NCBI RefSeq assembly: GCF_019599465.1
Contig: NZ_RKLR01000015.1
Coordinates: 1 to 64,000, forward strand
Length of the DNA stretch: 64,000 nt
Direction of reading: 5' to 3'
DNA from: Haloarcula rubra
Lineage (GTDB): Archaea > Halobacteriota > Halobacteria > Halobacteriales > Haloarculaceae
The notes under the pieces are model-generated. The model saw only the letters and a program-made list of their open reading frames with translations, did not search any database and was not told the origin of the DNA. Positions 32,986 through 42,826 of the stretch are shown here, piece by piece (positions within the stretch are counted from its first letter, which is position 1; the number at the start of each line of letters is the position of its first letter). The translations under genes were made by a program, and so were the position numbers.

Positions 32986-35790
32986 ATAGGCGCCCCGGCC
33001 AACGGTTCAGACGCGTCACCAGCCCGGTTGGTCGCCAGCGTCGGTTCCTGTGTCGTGATAGGATAATAGGGTTGGCTGTCGTAGTCGACAGTCGTTGCGG
33101 AGAAGCACTCCAGACCGGCTAGTCGAACAGCGTGGACAGCAGTTTCCACTCGGCCAGACGGAGATGCTGGTGAAGCGTCGACGAGGAGATGTCCAGCCGG
33201 TCTGCAACTTCCTCGGCCGTACTCTCGCGTGGCCAGTCGAAGTAGCCAGCCTCGTACGCGTTCTCGAGAACGGCCTGCTGGCGGTCAGTTAGTTTACCTT
33301 CGATAGTCTCCCGGAACTCGCCGACACTCTTTCCACCGCGCTTGCGCTCCCGCTTTGCTACGAGTTCCGAGTCGGGGTACAGCTGCTGGAACCGGTCGAC
33401 GACGTCACGGATGTCCGCGCTCTGTGGGACTTCGAGGACTACTTCGCCCTCGCCGTGCCTGCCGATAGCAGTCTGGATACTGGCGCCCGTCGTCGCGAGT
33501 TCCTGTGCGAGCGCTCGCGTCTGAATCAACTCCAGCAAACACTCCGCATCGTTCTCGCTGACGAGTTCGGCACGTTCGACGCTGTCGAGTTCTTCCGCCA
33601 CTGCGGCCGGGTCCTCCGAACCGGTGTCCTGTATCCGGAGGTAACAGCGGACACTCCCGCCGTCCGCGGGTTCGGCTATCTCGAGTCGACAGTTGCAGTC
33701 GAGACGGTCGGAGACGGCGACGACGAGGCTACGGGGGTCCCGGACCTCGAACCTGAGTTCGGTAATACGATTCGACAGCAACACCTGTCGGTTCTGGACG
33801 GCGTTGATGGCGAACCCCGCTGTTTCACCGAGCAGTTCGAACTCCTCTTTCGGGCTCCGTTTGAACGTCTCGGAGCGAGTGGTTTTGAGTATCAGAACAC
33901 CGTAGATGCGCGTGCCGTACGAGAGTGGGATGGCAGCGACTGTCTCGAACTCCTCCAACTCACTGAGAACAATGTCCGAGGCCGCGTCCATCTCTTCGTC
34001 AGATACGCGGTACTGTCGGACTGTCTCGACGTCACCGGTCTGGACTGCGTTGAGGACCGTGTCCGCACCGGCTTTGAACAGGTCGATGCCCGCTGTCGCC
34101 TGCAGTGTCTCGGCGTCGGTCCCTGCGCTGGCTCGTGGAATGATTTCCTCCGTCTCCCTGTCGACTTCACCGACCCAGGCGTACTCGTAGAGGTCCGACT
34201 CGACGAGGCGCTCACAGATAGCGGTCTCTATCTCGTCGCGAGTCGCTGCGTCGACTAGCGACTGGATAATCTCTCTCACGACGGTGTTTATCCGATTGAC
34301 CCACGTCAGTTCGTCTCGCCCGTCGCGGAGTTCCTGCTCGCGCTCCAACCGTTCAAGGGCGATTCCCAGTGCAGTCCCCAACAGTCGGACAAACTCTACG
34401 ACGTCATCGTCGGGCGTCTCTCCGATGTCCATAAGTACGGACAGGGACCCGTAGTCCCGCAGTGGCACATGGAGACTCGCGTACGCTGCCGCTTCAGCGG
34501 CCGGTTCGTGTGCGTCGGCCGATTTGATAACTGGTTCACCACGACGGTACGCCGTGCCCGCGTAGGTTGCGTCGAGGTCGTAGGCGGGCCGTGACTCCAG
34601 TAGTGACTTGGCACTGTCGGTCATCGCATCGAGTTCGAGCGTGTTTGCCTCCCGGTCGAACAGCCGTATAGCAGCCACGTCGAACGGGAGACAGTCCGTG
34701 ACGATATCTGTCCCGAGTCGAGATATCTCGTCCCAGCTTTCGGCTTGCATCAACTTCTGGTTCAGTTCGTTCAGTGCCTTGAGCCGTCGCTCTTGGGCCT
34801 TTCGGTCACTGATGTCAGAACAGACGTTCACGTACCCTCCCTCGTCGAGTCGCGTCAGTGCGACGCCGAGGTCCACGGCACTGCCGTCGCGGCGGATACC
34901 CGTCAGCTCCCCCCGCCAAGCTCCCGCGTCGGTAACTGACGGAATGACCTCGGTCTGCATCCGTTCGACGCTGTCGCCGTCGAGGAGCTCCTGCCACCCC
35001 TGTTGGACGAGTGTCTCACGGTCCTCGTAATCGAAGATGTCGGCGTAGGCGGGGTTCACATAGACGAATTCGGCGTCCTTGTCGAGTATCGCGATACCGT
35101 CGTTAGCGGCCTCGACTGCGGCCGACCGACGGCGCTCGGTCCGCTCACTCTCTAATCGGTCGAGCGCTGTCTCCGCGTTACCAGCGACGATTCGAAGCAG
35201 GCTCCGAATGGAAGAGGTGAGTTGCCCGCTCTCGGTAGCGCCGATACCCAAGAGACCGTGTTCACCGAGCGGCAACAGGAACCGGCTCTCGAGCGAGAAC
35301 TCTGGGTGCGCCGGGTTCTCGATGGCCCCATAGTCCGAGATGAACTGCTGCTCACCGGTATGGAAAGCCTGTATTTCGACGGTCTCCGGTCCGATATCGA
35401 ACTGCGCCGCGTCGTGCCCATCCTTGACCATCGCCTCAATTTCGTCGCTGACCTCGACAGGCTTCAGACGGTCCGTCTCTGGGTCCGGTACCCAGACTGC
35501 TGCCGCCGGACAGTCGAGGACACGCTGGACGATGTTGAGAACGACTGTAGCTACTTCTGAAACCGATTCGGCAGTGATGAGTTCACTCGTGGTCTTCGTC
35601 AGCGCTTCGAGTCGGGCCTCGTACTCTGTCTGTTCCGAGATGTCCCTGACGCTGGCCAGAATGTACGAACTCCCCGTGGTGGTGACTCTCGTCGCGGACA
35701 CCTCGGCCGGAATCCGAGTGCCTTCACAGGTGTGGCAGCTCAGGTCGTCGGTCCATCCTTCTCCGACTTGCATGACACGGTCGATGAACG

Positions 35791-35798
35791 AGTTCAAC
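35791..35798. repeat. 8-bp target-site duplication, left copy (AGTTCAAC)
   Basis: AGTTCAAC at 35791-35798 is repeated exactly at 36739-36746, immediately outside the two IS ends. Together they restore the sensor reading frame when one is deleted. Confidence 0.9.
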
Positions 35799-36738
35799 GG
35801 CTGTGTTGAATCACTAGACGGCGTCGGAATAGGTCGCTAAATCGAAGGAGTTGAAGCGGGAGACTTCAGTTGTTCATGACCCAAATCTCCCGCTTCACTA
35901 GCGAAATCGTCCCGATTTCTCAAAGAGTTACTGGCGATGGAGACGAATCCGCCGCCCCAGAAGGTGGCGGCGGATTCGCCGACTACGCCCTCGTTTCCCT
36001 GCACTGTCTGCGGATTTACCTCGATACGTCCTACCGGATGACCATCGACCTGCTCAAGGAGATGCCACAAATAACCGGGGAGATCGGCCTTGACGCAGCC
36101 GATCTCCCCTCACCGTCCACGTTGTGTAAAGCGTTCGATCGGATCAGTATGAGTATCTGCCGAGTGTTGCTGCGCCAGTCGGCGCAGCTACACGATCCTT
36201 CGAAACACGCCGCTATTGACGCTACATTCTACGAACGCTCAGCAGCGAGCCGACACTACTGTCAGCGAATAAGCTACCGCGTGCAGAAGCTGAAAGTCAC
36301 GAAACTCGTCGACACAGAGACGCAAGCAGTCCTTGACGTACACTGTTCGACGACTCGGGAAGGAAGCGACGCAGACCTCGCTGAGCAGATCGCCCGCCGG
36401 AACGCGGGCGATCTGCGGTCTCTGGCGGCTGACAAAGGCTACGACAAGCAAGCGCTCCGCGAAGCACTGCGTGAACTCGGCATCAGACCACTCATCAAGC
36501 ACCGTATCTTCGCTCCGTACGACCACGCTCACAACGCCAGAATCGACAAACAACGCTACAATCAGCGCTCAATGACTGAGACCGTCAATTCGGCTGTGAA
36601 GCGCTCGCTCGGCTTCGCCGTGCGATCGCGTTCCTGGTTCCGTGAGTTCCGAGAAATCGCTCTGATGTGTGTCGTCTACAACATCAAGCGGGCTGTGAAA
36701 CAGTGAATTCCACCGCCTTATGGCGATTCAACACAGCC
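35799..36738 (+). mobile_element. ISH1-type insertion sequence (IS5 family), 940 bp, complete
   Basis: Terminal inverted repeats GGCTGTGTTGAATC (35799-35812) and GATTCAACACAGCC (36725-36738) are exact complements. Flanking AGTTCAAC copies (35791-35798, 36739-36746) are an 8-bp target duplication. The internal transposase is intact. Size, TIR and 8-bp duplication fit the ISH1 group. The element lies antisense to the sensor gene it splits. Confidence 0.9.
35876..36706 (+). CDS. IS5-family (ISH1 group) DDE transposase
   Basis: 276 aa. N-terminal helical region GGGGFADYALVSLHCLRIYL; catalytic acidic residues in KHAAIDATFYERS, DLRSLAADKGYDKQALREAL and the C-terminal RSMTETVNSAVKRSLG with Glu. HKRIFAPYDHAHNARI-type and WFREFREIALMCVVYNIKRA segments are typical. 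ATG 35876 is used. No frameshift, so the element may be active. A degenerate copy is at 63200. Confidence 0.9.
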   Translation: MTQISRFTSEIVPISQRVTGDGDESAAPEGGGGFADYALVSLHCLRIYLDTSYRMTIDLLKEMPQITGEIGLDAADLPSPSTLCKAFDRISMSICRVLLRQSAQLHDPSKHAAIDATFYERSAASRHYCQRISYRVQKLKVTKLVDTETQAVLDVHCSTTREGSDADLAEQIARRNAGDLRSLAADKGYDKQALREALRELGIRPLIKHRIFAPYDHAHNARIDKQRYNQRSMTETVNSAVKRSLGFAVRSRSWFREFREIALMCVVYNIKRAVKQ

Positions 36739-36746
36739 AGTTCAAC
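36739..36746. repeat. 8-bp target-site duplication, right copy (AGTTCAAC)
   Basis: Exact repeat of 35791-35798 next to the right inverted repeat. It marks a recent insertion into the second PAS domain of the sensor gene. Confidence 0.9.
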
Positions 36747-37303
36747 CGATCCATATCGTCGGGATGGACGTCCTCGAGAGTGAGCGACAGGAGTTCCGCT
36801 CGGTCGTAGCCGAGCAGTGAACACGCGCGCACGTTACAGTCGACGAACGTACCGTCTTCCGGGTCGAACACGAGGATAGCGTCGTTGACTGTCTCGAACG
36901 CCTCCCCACCAATCGCCTCACGAAACGCGTCTCCAGAGGGCCGTTCCCAGCCACCACGTTCGATAGAGAGAGCGAAGAATTGCCGTTCGTTTTGCGCACT
37001 TTCCGAGAGAGACACCGACAGCGGTCCATCTGGCCCACGCACCGTAACTGTCCCGCGATGTGACTCCCCATGGGTGAGAGGTCGGTCCCGCAGTTCGTCC
37101 AGTGATAGACCATCGGTGTCGTTTGAGAGCACACTATCGACAGATTGTCCTTCGATAGCGGCAATATCGACGTTGAGTAATTCACCAGCAGATTCGTTCG
37201 CGTACACAACCTGACCAGTTTCGTCTGCCACGAGGATACTCGTAGTCATATCGTCGACTACCCGACCCAAGAACTCACATCGGGTCTGACTGTCTAATGA
37301 CAT

Positions 37304-38297
37304 ACACTCCTCGCCGCGTGGCTGTTCGGATGTTCGTCTGGAGCTATTCGTGAATCGGACACGACGGGTCGCACAGAGAACAATGATGCTATCGTTACAT
37401 ATAGTTCGCCCCCTCATGTTTCTCTTATGCACAGGCGTCGGGTATCGACTTCTACCGTCATGCCTCCGATTGCAGGGCAGAGACAGAATGGCGGTCCGTT
37501 CGTCTATGTATTATTTCACTTATTTTGATGTTTCGTGAGGATACTATCCGTATTTGCCGCTTATTTCGCTCGCCCGATACCGACTGAACTGCGTTACCGT
37601 ACGGCTATTGGTTTGATTATTCGATTCTTTTGTGTGGTAAGGAGTTCGGTACGATACGGTCGGTCGCTCTGAAACGGGCCGAACATAGCTCCTATCCTTC
37701 TCAATCGTCTTCATCACGAGCTGCACTCGTCGTGCGGCGGCCCTTCGCCCGTTACTTGCCCACTCCGAAGCTAGTAACACGAGTACGCATGTTAGAAAAT
37801 ATGGGTCTCAGAGTTCGGTCCGGTGTCTGTGGTAGGCCGGGTGAATTGGTACGTGGTGAGGGATCTGCAATCGCACATTCTAGATTACCGGACGCTGACC
37901 CGGCCGACTATTGTTGGTTGGACAGTCGACTCTCGACAGACACCCATTCGTTGTCGTCGGGATCTGACGCGCTGGAATCGTTCTGCTGCGAGGAGCTACC
38001 CGGATACGTCAGATCGAGAAGAAGGAGCCAAACCGCGTCGGTCGCCGCATAGGTCGCCAAGCAAGCCACCCACTGTTACCCTCCTGAGCAGCGTTCGTGA
38101 GTGTTCCAGAGAGTTGAGACAGAACGTGGGCGGCGATTATAGAGACGGTACTTCATCGAATAGTTGATTACGATGGGACGGACGTTTCGGCTTTTGGTGT
38201 CCACGTCAGCTGCTCCCAAACTATGTTGGGTGGGCGAGTACCAGAGTGGTCGGTACAAGGGATATGATACCACAGTCTAAAGGTTAGTGTGGATACC
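37304..38297. other. About 1 kb without a supportable gene
   Basis: Several short overlapping frames exist on both strands (for example 37630-38052 and 37823-38167) but none resembles a protein family or has haloarchaeal acidic bias. Part of it may be a decayed gene. The last 50 bp are the promoter of the HxlR gene. Confidence 0.4.
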
Positions 38298-38678
38298 ATG
38301 TGTCCCGACCGCAAAGCGACTGCCGCTGCCGCCGAGCACAGTGATATACAGAACAGGCCGAGACAGCCAGAATCAGTACGCACGCGCAACGAGTTGTTGT
38401 CACTTTCAGACGTTCTCGGACGGAAGTGGAGTCTCGTCATCGTACACGAACTTCTTCGAGACGGTCCACTCGGGTTCAGCGACTTGCTTACCGAAATCAA
38501 CGACATCTCCAGTAAAGTTCTCTCGGAGAGTCTCGACAACTTAGAGGAGGCCGGATTCGTCGAGCGTACTATCGTCAGTGAGCGACCGTTCCGCGTGGAG
38601 TACTCCCTGACCAACCGTGGCATCGCACTCGATTCGGTTATCGACAAAGTTCGGGAGGGGGCAATCAATGTCACCTGA
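38298..38678 (+). CDS. HxlR-family regulator
   Basis: About 126 aa from ATG 38298 (an in-frame GTG is at 38289). LSLSDVLGRKWSLVIVHELL, INDISSKVLSESLDNLEEAG, wing FRVEYSLTNRGIALDSVIDK. Cys2 is the only Cys. The N-terminal ~30 residues are polar and probably disordered. Its target is not obvious; the next gene (38787) is a small membrane protein in the same orientation. Fourth of five HxlR genes in the window. Confidence 0.75.
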   Translation: MCPDRKATAAAAEHSDIQNRPRQPESVRTRNELLSLSDVLGRKWSLVIVHELLRDGPLGFSDLLTEINDISSKVLSESLDNLEEAGFVERTIVSERPFRVEYSLTNRGIALDSVIDKVREGAINVT

Positions 38679-38786
38679 TCGCCAGTTCCTGCCCAGCACC
38701 GATCACGGACAGCGGCCCCACACGCAACACCCCATCTGTTCCGAGCGATGACTGTCGTTCCGAAGCAGGTTCGCCCCACGTCCGGT

Positions 38787-38975
38787 ATGATCAAGCGAGT
38801 CGAACACTACGTCCGAGCGGTAGTGACTCGAGTAGGGTTCTGGCTCGCTATCACACTCCCCTTTTTATACATTCCGTTGCTGGCGACAGGCCTCGAAACT
38901 CTCCCGATGATCGAGGCGTTCATTTTTCTCTTGCTACTGCACGCTGGCACAGTGTACGTCGGTCAGTGGTACTAA
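38787..38975 (+). CDS. Small two-helix membrane protein
   Basis: 62 aa. A short basic N-terminus (MIKRVEHYVRAVVTRVG) is followed by FWLAITLPFLYIPLLATGL and MIEAFIFLLLLHAGTVYVGQ, two likely membrane helices. It overlaps the convergent DUF7344-type gene by 4 nt. Function unknown. Likely a real gene, as this small basic-then-hydrophobic plan recurs beside such regulators. Confidence 0.6.
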   Translation: MIKRVEHYVRAVVTRVGFWLAITLPFLYIPLLATGLETLPMIEAFIFLLLLHAGTVYVGQWY

Positions 38976-39535
38976 TTATACGCTTCGTTCATCGACCGAC
39001 CTGGGTTCCAGCCCTTCTTTTTTCGCTCGACGACGAAGTGGACGGACGCCAGCAATAGAAACGACACAGCTACGACCAACAGTACGTTTTCGAGCGGCCA
39101 GAGACCGGGGAACGGTGTGACACTGGCAGAGAGCAGGCCGATGTCGAACACTGCGACCAACAAATAATACAAATACCAGTCGGGTCCTGTCCGACGTCCG
39201 GCGAGATACGGTTCTATCTGCGTGATGGTGTCGCCGGACGCGACGGTCTGTTCGTCCGTGTCGTAGTCGACGAGTCCCGCGCTAGAGAGCTTCGGCACGT
39301 GTGACTGATAGAGTGAAACGTACATTCGGCGTCGTTCGTCGACAGTCAATTCCTCTCGCGGTTTGTCGTTCTCCCATGCAGCGACAGACTTTGCGAGGTC
39401 GATTAATCCCACCGGTTCCTCTGTACGCCGTAGGTATTCCAGAATGAATCTGCGGCGTTTGTTGCTGAGTATGTGGAAGATTTCGTCTCGCGAGAGTCGG
39501 TTTTCGTCGTTGGACTTGTGAGCGGGTGCTGACAT
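38972..39535 (-). CDS. DUF7344-type winged-helix protein with two C-terminal helices
   Basis: 187 aa. Cytosolic part: LSRDEIFHILSNKRRRFILE, LRRTEEPVGLIDLAKSVAAW, RRMYVSLYQSHVPKLSSAGL, the haloarchaeal DUF7344 winged-helix signature. Then two membrane segments, YYLLVAVFDIGLLSASVTPF and LLVVAVSFLLLASVHFVVE, and a basic end. It is therefore a membrane-bound regulator-like protein. Single gene, convergent with the small membrane protein. Confidence 0.75.
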   Translation of the reverse strand: MSAPAHKSNDENRLSRDEIFHILSNKRRRFILEYLRRTEEPVGLIDLAKSVAAWENDKPREELTVDERRRMYVSLYQSHVPKLSSAGLVDYDTDEQTVASGDTITQIEPYLAGRRTGPDWYLYYLLVAVFDIGLLSASVTPFPGLWPLENVLLVVAVSFLLLASVHFVVERKKKGWNPGRSMNEAYN

Positions 39536-39753
39536 TTGTATCGGTCGGATGGACGTGTTCGACGACGGGGAGTGATACGCACGAGCGACCGGGAGACGTC
39601 AGTTCGGTCTTCGATACCGGGTATGACGTTGTTTTGATTAAAATAATATAATATTTTACGTACGTGACGGTGAGTCGCTCACGACACGGTCAGAGCGTAA
39701 CGTCGCAGTAGGCTTGATTCGCCAGAAGGCACAGTAGAAGTTGTCTCGCGATA

Positions 39754-40122
39754 CTACTGTCCAGACGACCACTGCAAAGGGGTGTCCGTTCTGCGGACGA
39801 GCGTCACTACCCGGGCCGTCTCGATAGCTGCTGCCGTGCGGACTGGTCCTGCGGGCTGGGGGCCAACAATCACATCGTCTGCTGTTCGCTCGGTCTCGTA
39901 CAACCCCTGCTCGTCGGCGTGCCACGTGAGGAATAGCGTCGAGTCAGCCATATCACAGCGGAGGCAGGCATCGAGGGGACGGTTCTGCAGACTGTACAAC
40001 CAATCGGTCAGCGGGAGGCCGGACCGGGAGCAATGCGACTGGACCCGCGAAAGCGGGGCCGGCAGAGGATCTAGCGTGTCAGTTCGTCTGGGCCTGTCGT
40101 GTGCAGGGTGGTCTGTGGTCAT
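39754..40122 (-). CDS. Hypothetical protein
   Basis: 122 aa from ATG 40122. It contains DWLYSLQNRPLDACLRCDMA with a CLRC pair and a beta-like DSTLFLTWHADEQGLYETER, VIVGPQPAGPV. Amino-acid composition is plausible for a haloarchaeal cytosolic protein, but I do not recognise a family. Reading frame alone is not strong evidence in this GC-rich DNA. 40123-40413 shows no gene. Confidence 0.4.
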   Translation of the reverse strand: MTTDHPAHDRPRRTDTLDPLPAPLSRVQSHCSRSGLPLTDWLYSLQNRPLDACLRCDMADSTLFLTWHADEQGLYETERTADDVIVGPQPAGPVRTAAAIETARVVTLVRRTDTPLQWSSGQ

Positions 40123-40413
40123 AGTCGGGTCGCACGTGTGAGGCGAACAGACTCCGGGGCGGTCAGGATGTGTCGCACCTTCTTCAGAGATTGCTCGGAG
40201 GCTGGTCACGTGGTAGCATCACTGGACCGGATCGAACGGATTTGCGCTTACGAGTACGCATCTACGTACAGGAGTCTATATCTTAAACGTTGGACTACCA
40301 ACTCTAATTCACTATCTTCGCGGTAAGTCGATTTCAGACCGATATCGACAGCAGGCAGCGGGGGGACCAAACAGCTAAACGTCCGAACACCGTTATTCTA
40401 GAGGAGGAACAGC

Positions 40414-41211
40414 ATGGTCGAAGACACAGGGAGGGACACCGACGAGGCCGTAGACATCGTCTCGCGGCGCGCGTCAGTCATCGACTGTCTGATGGACGGC
40501 CCCAAGTACAACCGGGATATCCGGGACGCTCTAGATGTCTCGCGGTCGACGGCGTACAAGGCTACGTCGGAACTGGAGAGGTTACAACTAGTCCGCCGAG
40601 GTGATGACGGTCACGAATTGACCGTGTTCGGACGACTTCTCTACGACGAATATCGACGCTTCCGCGACAGAGCCGACGACGTTTGCCGTACCGGTGGACT
40701 ACTGGCCGTTCTCCCGCCGGACGTCGAGATACCGTTCGATGTCGTAAAAGACGCCGAAATATCACTCTCGAAGCGGCACGCACCGAACGAACCAGTCCGA
40801 GAAATCGAGCGTCTCGTCGAGGCAGCGTCCTCGGTGAACGGGACTGCACCGGTCGTGTTGCCACGCTACGTCGAACTGTTCTCTCGACAGGTCCTGTCCG
40901 GTGAACTGGAGGCCGAGCTTGTGTGGGAACGACCGGTCTTCGAATATCTCATTACAGATTACGAAGAAGATTTCACCGCGGCCTTAGAGATAGACGATCT
41001 CCGTGGCTGGGTGACCGACGCCGAACTCCCGTACGGATTACTAGTTGTCGAAGAGCCAACACAGGAAATCGCAATCATCGTTTACGACGACACTGGAGAC
41101 ATAGAGGGAGTGCTGATCAATGACTCAGACCGAGCGTACGCGTGGGGGCGTGACCGGTGGGAAGAGTACCTCAGCTCCGCGACCCGCCCGGTATCGGATA
41201 CGGAGAGATAG
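40414..41211 (+). CDS. FilR1-like winged-helix regulator (DUF1724-type domain)
   Basis: 265 aa. Winged helix at residues ~15-75 (IVSRRASVIDCLMDGPKYNR, LDVSRSTAYKATSELERLQL), then a helical linker and a C-terminal ligand/sensor domain with FSRQVLSGELEAELVWERPV, EIDDLRGWVTDAELPYGLLV and IAIIVYDDTGDIEGVLINDS. This arrangement matches the archaeal FilR1/methanogenesis-regulator-like family. A strong GGAGGA purine tract lies 8-10 bp before the ATG. Target unknown. Confidence 0.75.
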   Translation: MVEDTGRDTDEAVDIVSRRASVIDCLMDGPKYNRDIRDALDVSRSTAYKATSELERLQLVRRGDDGHELTVFGRLLYDEYRRFRDRADDVCRTGGLLAVLPPDVEIPFDVVKDAEISLSKRHAPNEPVREIERLVEAASSVNGTAPVVLPRYVELFSRQVLSGELEAELVWERPVFEYLITDYEEDFTAALEIDDLRGWVTDAELPYGLLVVEEPTQEIAIIVYDDTGDIEGVLINDSDRAYAWGRDRWEEYLSSATRPVSDTER

Positions 41212-41417
41212 ACGGCTGGCTCTCGAAAGCCGTGGCATGGCTGGCTGTCGACGTGGACAGAGCGGTCGTCAGCGCGCTCACTGACACGACGGGGGTGTTT
41301 CGCGATTCGAATCATGGTTCGGCAGCTCGAACCTGCTTACGTCGGTACCCACGTGCGACTCGGCAGAGTGATTGACCCACGGTCCGTATCAACAAGTGGG
41401 CCCGCAGCCTGGAACAC

Positions 41418-41597
41418 ATGGTATCCAACGGCAACGACACGCTACAGAGCGAGACAACCAACGAATGTGCGGTCTGTGGTGCGGAGATAGAGACCGATAC
41501 GTGGCATATCGTCACGGCGGAGACGTCGACGGACAGTCTGATCACGATACGCACGTTCTGTAGCGAGGGCTGTCGAGACCGATGGGAGGAGATATAA
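41418..41597 (+). CDS. Small zinc-ribbon protein (59 aa)
   Basis: 59 aa. ECAVCGAEIETDTWHIVTAE and IRTFCSEGCRDRWEEI give a CxxC...CxxxC zinc ribbon. This plan occurs repeatedly in haloarchaeal small zinc-finger proteins. Stop TAA at 41595-41597. No operon partners; it converges on the isoprenoid-synthase-like gene 48 bp away. Role unknown. Confidence 0.7.
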   Translation: MVSNGNDTLQSETTNECAVCGAEIETDTWHIVTAETSTDSLITIRTFCSEGCRDRWEEI

Positions 41598-41645
41598 AAA
41601 GATCCGACGATGATCGTCACAGTTCACCACAGGGAGGCTGTTACT

Positions 41646-42587
41646 CTATTTACGGTCTTCGGACACGGAGGTCGACTCGAGACACGCTGATTCCTCTGAA
41701 AGAGCGTTCTTCCCCGCTTCGAGCGCTGATTCGACGTCGTCAGGTTCGTGCTCCAGCTCGCGGAGGGTATATCGGTAGGGTGTGTCCGCGTACTCGAACT
41801 GAGCGAACAACTCCGCGAGCACGTCCCGGACAATCGAGACGTCGTCGTGAGTCCACAGTAACCAGACGACTGGTGTCTGGACCCCGTTGTGGACGTCCTG
41901 TCGAACGTCTCTTATGTCGTCGAACACGAGAGAGTGTGCTCTGTACGTCACGAGGTCACGCACCGTCCGGTCGACGGTGTCCTCGTCGATATCGTAGAGA
42001 ACACCCGGGACCTGACCAAAGGCGGTGATGTCACGGGCACGGTAGGCGTACGCGAACTGCATCAGTGCTACTGCGTCGTCGATCGAGTCCGTCTGGACCA
42101 GTTCCCTGTGTACCGCACGCTCGACTGACGGGATACGAGCGGTCTCGACGAGGTACTCGGTTATCGTCTCGGTTATCGCCTCGGCGTTCACGTTGGGGAC
42201 GTTCACGAACGACAAAAGGCTCGCAAACGCGACGTTGACCGCCACCTGCAGTCGGTCCTGAGTACTCGCGTTCGCCGTGTCGATGAACTCGTCGAGCATC
42301 GTCACCAACACATCGAGGCCCACGAGTAGCTTTAGATGCTGCGTCTCTACCACCTCGACGCGGTCGTCGTACGCGACGAGTGCAGGCACCGTCCGCGTCG
42401 GCTTCTTTCCGTACACCCAGAGCTCCAGTGGCAGTCGCAGGTTCTCGGCCACCGCTGGGACGGAGATACCGTCGGGAGCGGTCGAACCCAGACCGTCGTC
42501 CCGGGCACGGATGTCCTGCAGCAGTGACTCGTAAACAGACGTGACGTCGTCGGCAAATGCCGATGGCTGTGGTGATTTCTGAGTCAT
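41646..42587 (-). CDS. Divergent isoprenoid synthase-fold protein
   Basis: 313 aa from ATG 42587, all alpha-helical in appearance. One motif, LLVGLDVLVTMLDEFIDTAN near residue 90, resembles the first Asp-rich region of class I isoprenoid synthases in weakened form. The second, VFDDIRDVRQDVHNGVQTPV near residue 223, resembles the second Asp-rich region (DDxxDxxxD...G..TP) of polyprenyl synthetases. The canonical DDxxD of the first site is not complete. It could be a non-canonical prenyl or terpene enzyme, or a regulatory relative. No partner gene is adjacent. Confidence 0.5.
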   Translation of the reverse strand: MTQKSPQPSAFADDVTSVYESLLQDIRARDDGLGSTAPDGISVPAVAENLRLPLELWVYGKKPTRTVPALVAYDDRVEVVETQHLKLLVGLDVLVTMLDEFIDTANASTQDRLQVAVNVAFASLLSFVNVPNVNAEAITETITEYLVETARIPSVERAVHRELVQTDSIDDAVALMQFAYAYRARDITAFGQVPGVLYDIDEDTVDRTVRDLVTYRAHSLVFDDIRDVRQDVHNGVQTPVVWLLWTHDDVSIVRDVLAELFAQFEYADTPYRYTLRELEHEPDDVESALEAGKNALSEESACLESTSVSEDRK

Positions 42588-42826
42588 GCCGGTGTGGGCT
42601 CGGTACCGTTGTCGATTCGTCCCAATAGAAACTACATAGGCTAGAGTCTTAAATACTCGATTACTCCTCAGTGAGACAGTTACGAGAACGTACCAACGCA
42701 TACCGGAGCCAGTGGCGACCGACGAGCGGGCGCCGTTTCGTCGCCGAAATCGGCCGGTGGTCGGGTAAGCCAGAGATTATGCGTGTACGCCCGAAACCCA
42801 ACACGGTGGGCGCAGGGCCCGTCAAT

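Larger units (their letters stand above)
33119..37303 (-). pseudogene. PAS/GAF/HTH_10 Bat-like sensor-regulator, split by an ISH1-type insertion
   Basis: Two segments, 37303-36739 and 35798-33119, join in frame once the 940-bp IS and one 8-bp target copy are removed, giving 1078 aa. Order: PAS (TTSILVADETGQVVYANESA), PAS (DAILVFDPEDGTFVDCNVRA, broken after HPDDMDRL), GAF, PAS (NDGIAILDKDAEFVYVNPAY), GAF, GAF, Bat-associated domain, HTH_10 (LTDRQQAVLENAYEAGYFDW, ISSSTLHQHLRLAEWKL). The gene likely controlled transcription in response to light, redox or a small molecule, as Bat does for bop. The 892-aa C-terminal piece could still be expressed from an internal start. No other lesion is visible, so inactivation is recent. 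Confidence 0.85.

Noticed and set aside
32961-33149. Minus-strand ORF with YDSQPYYPITTQEPTLATNR
   Set aside because: Could be an eroded part of the symporter or another gene, but I cannot place it.
37630-38167. Overlapping plus-strand ORFs in the 1-kb gap
   Set aside because: Composition is Arg/Ser-rich and unlike neighbouring genes; no family recognised.
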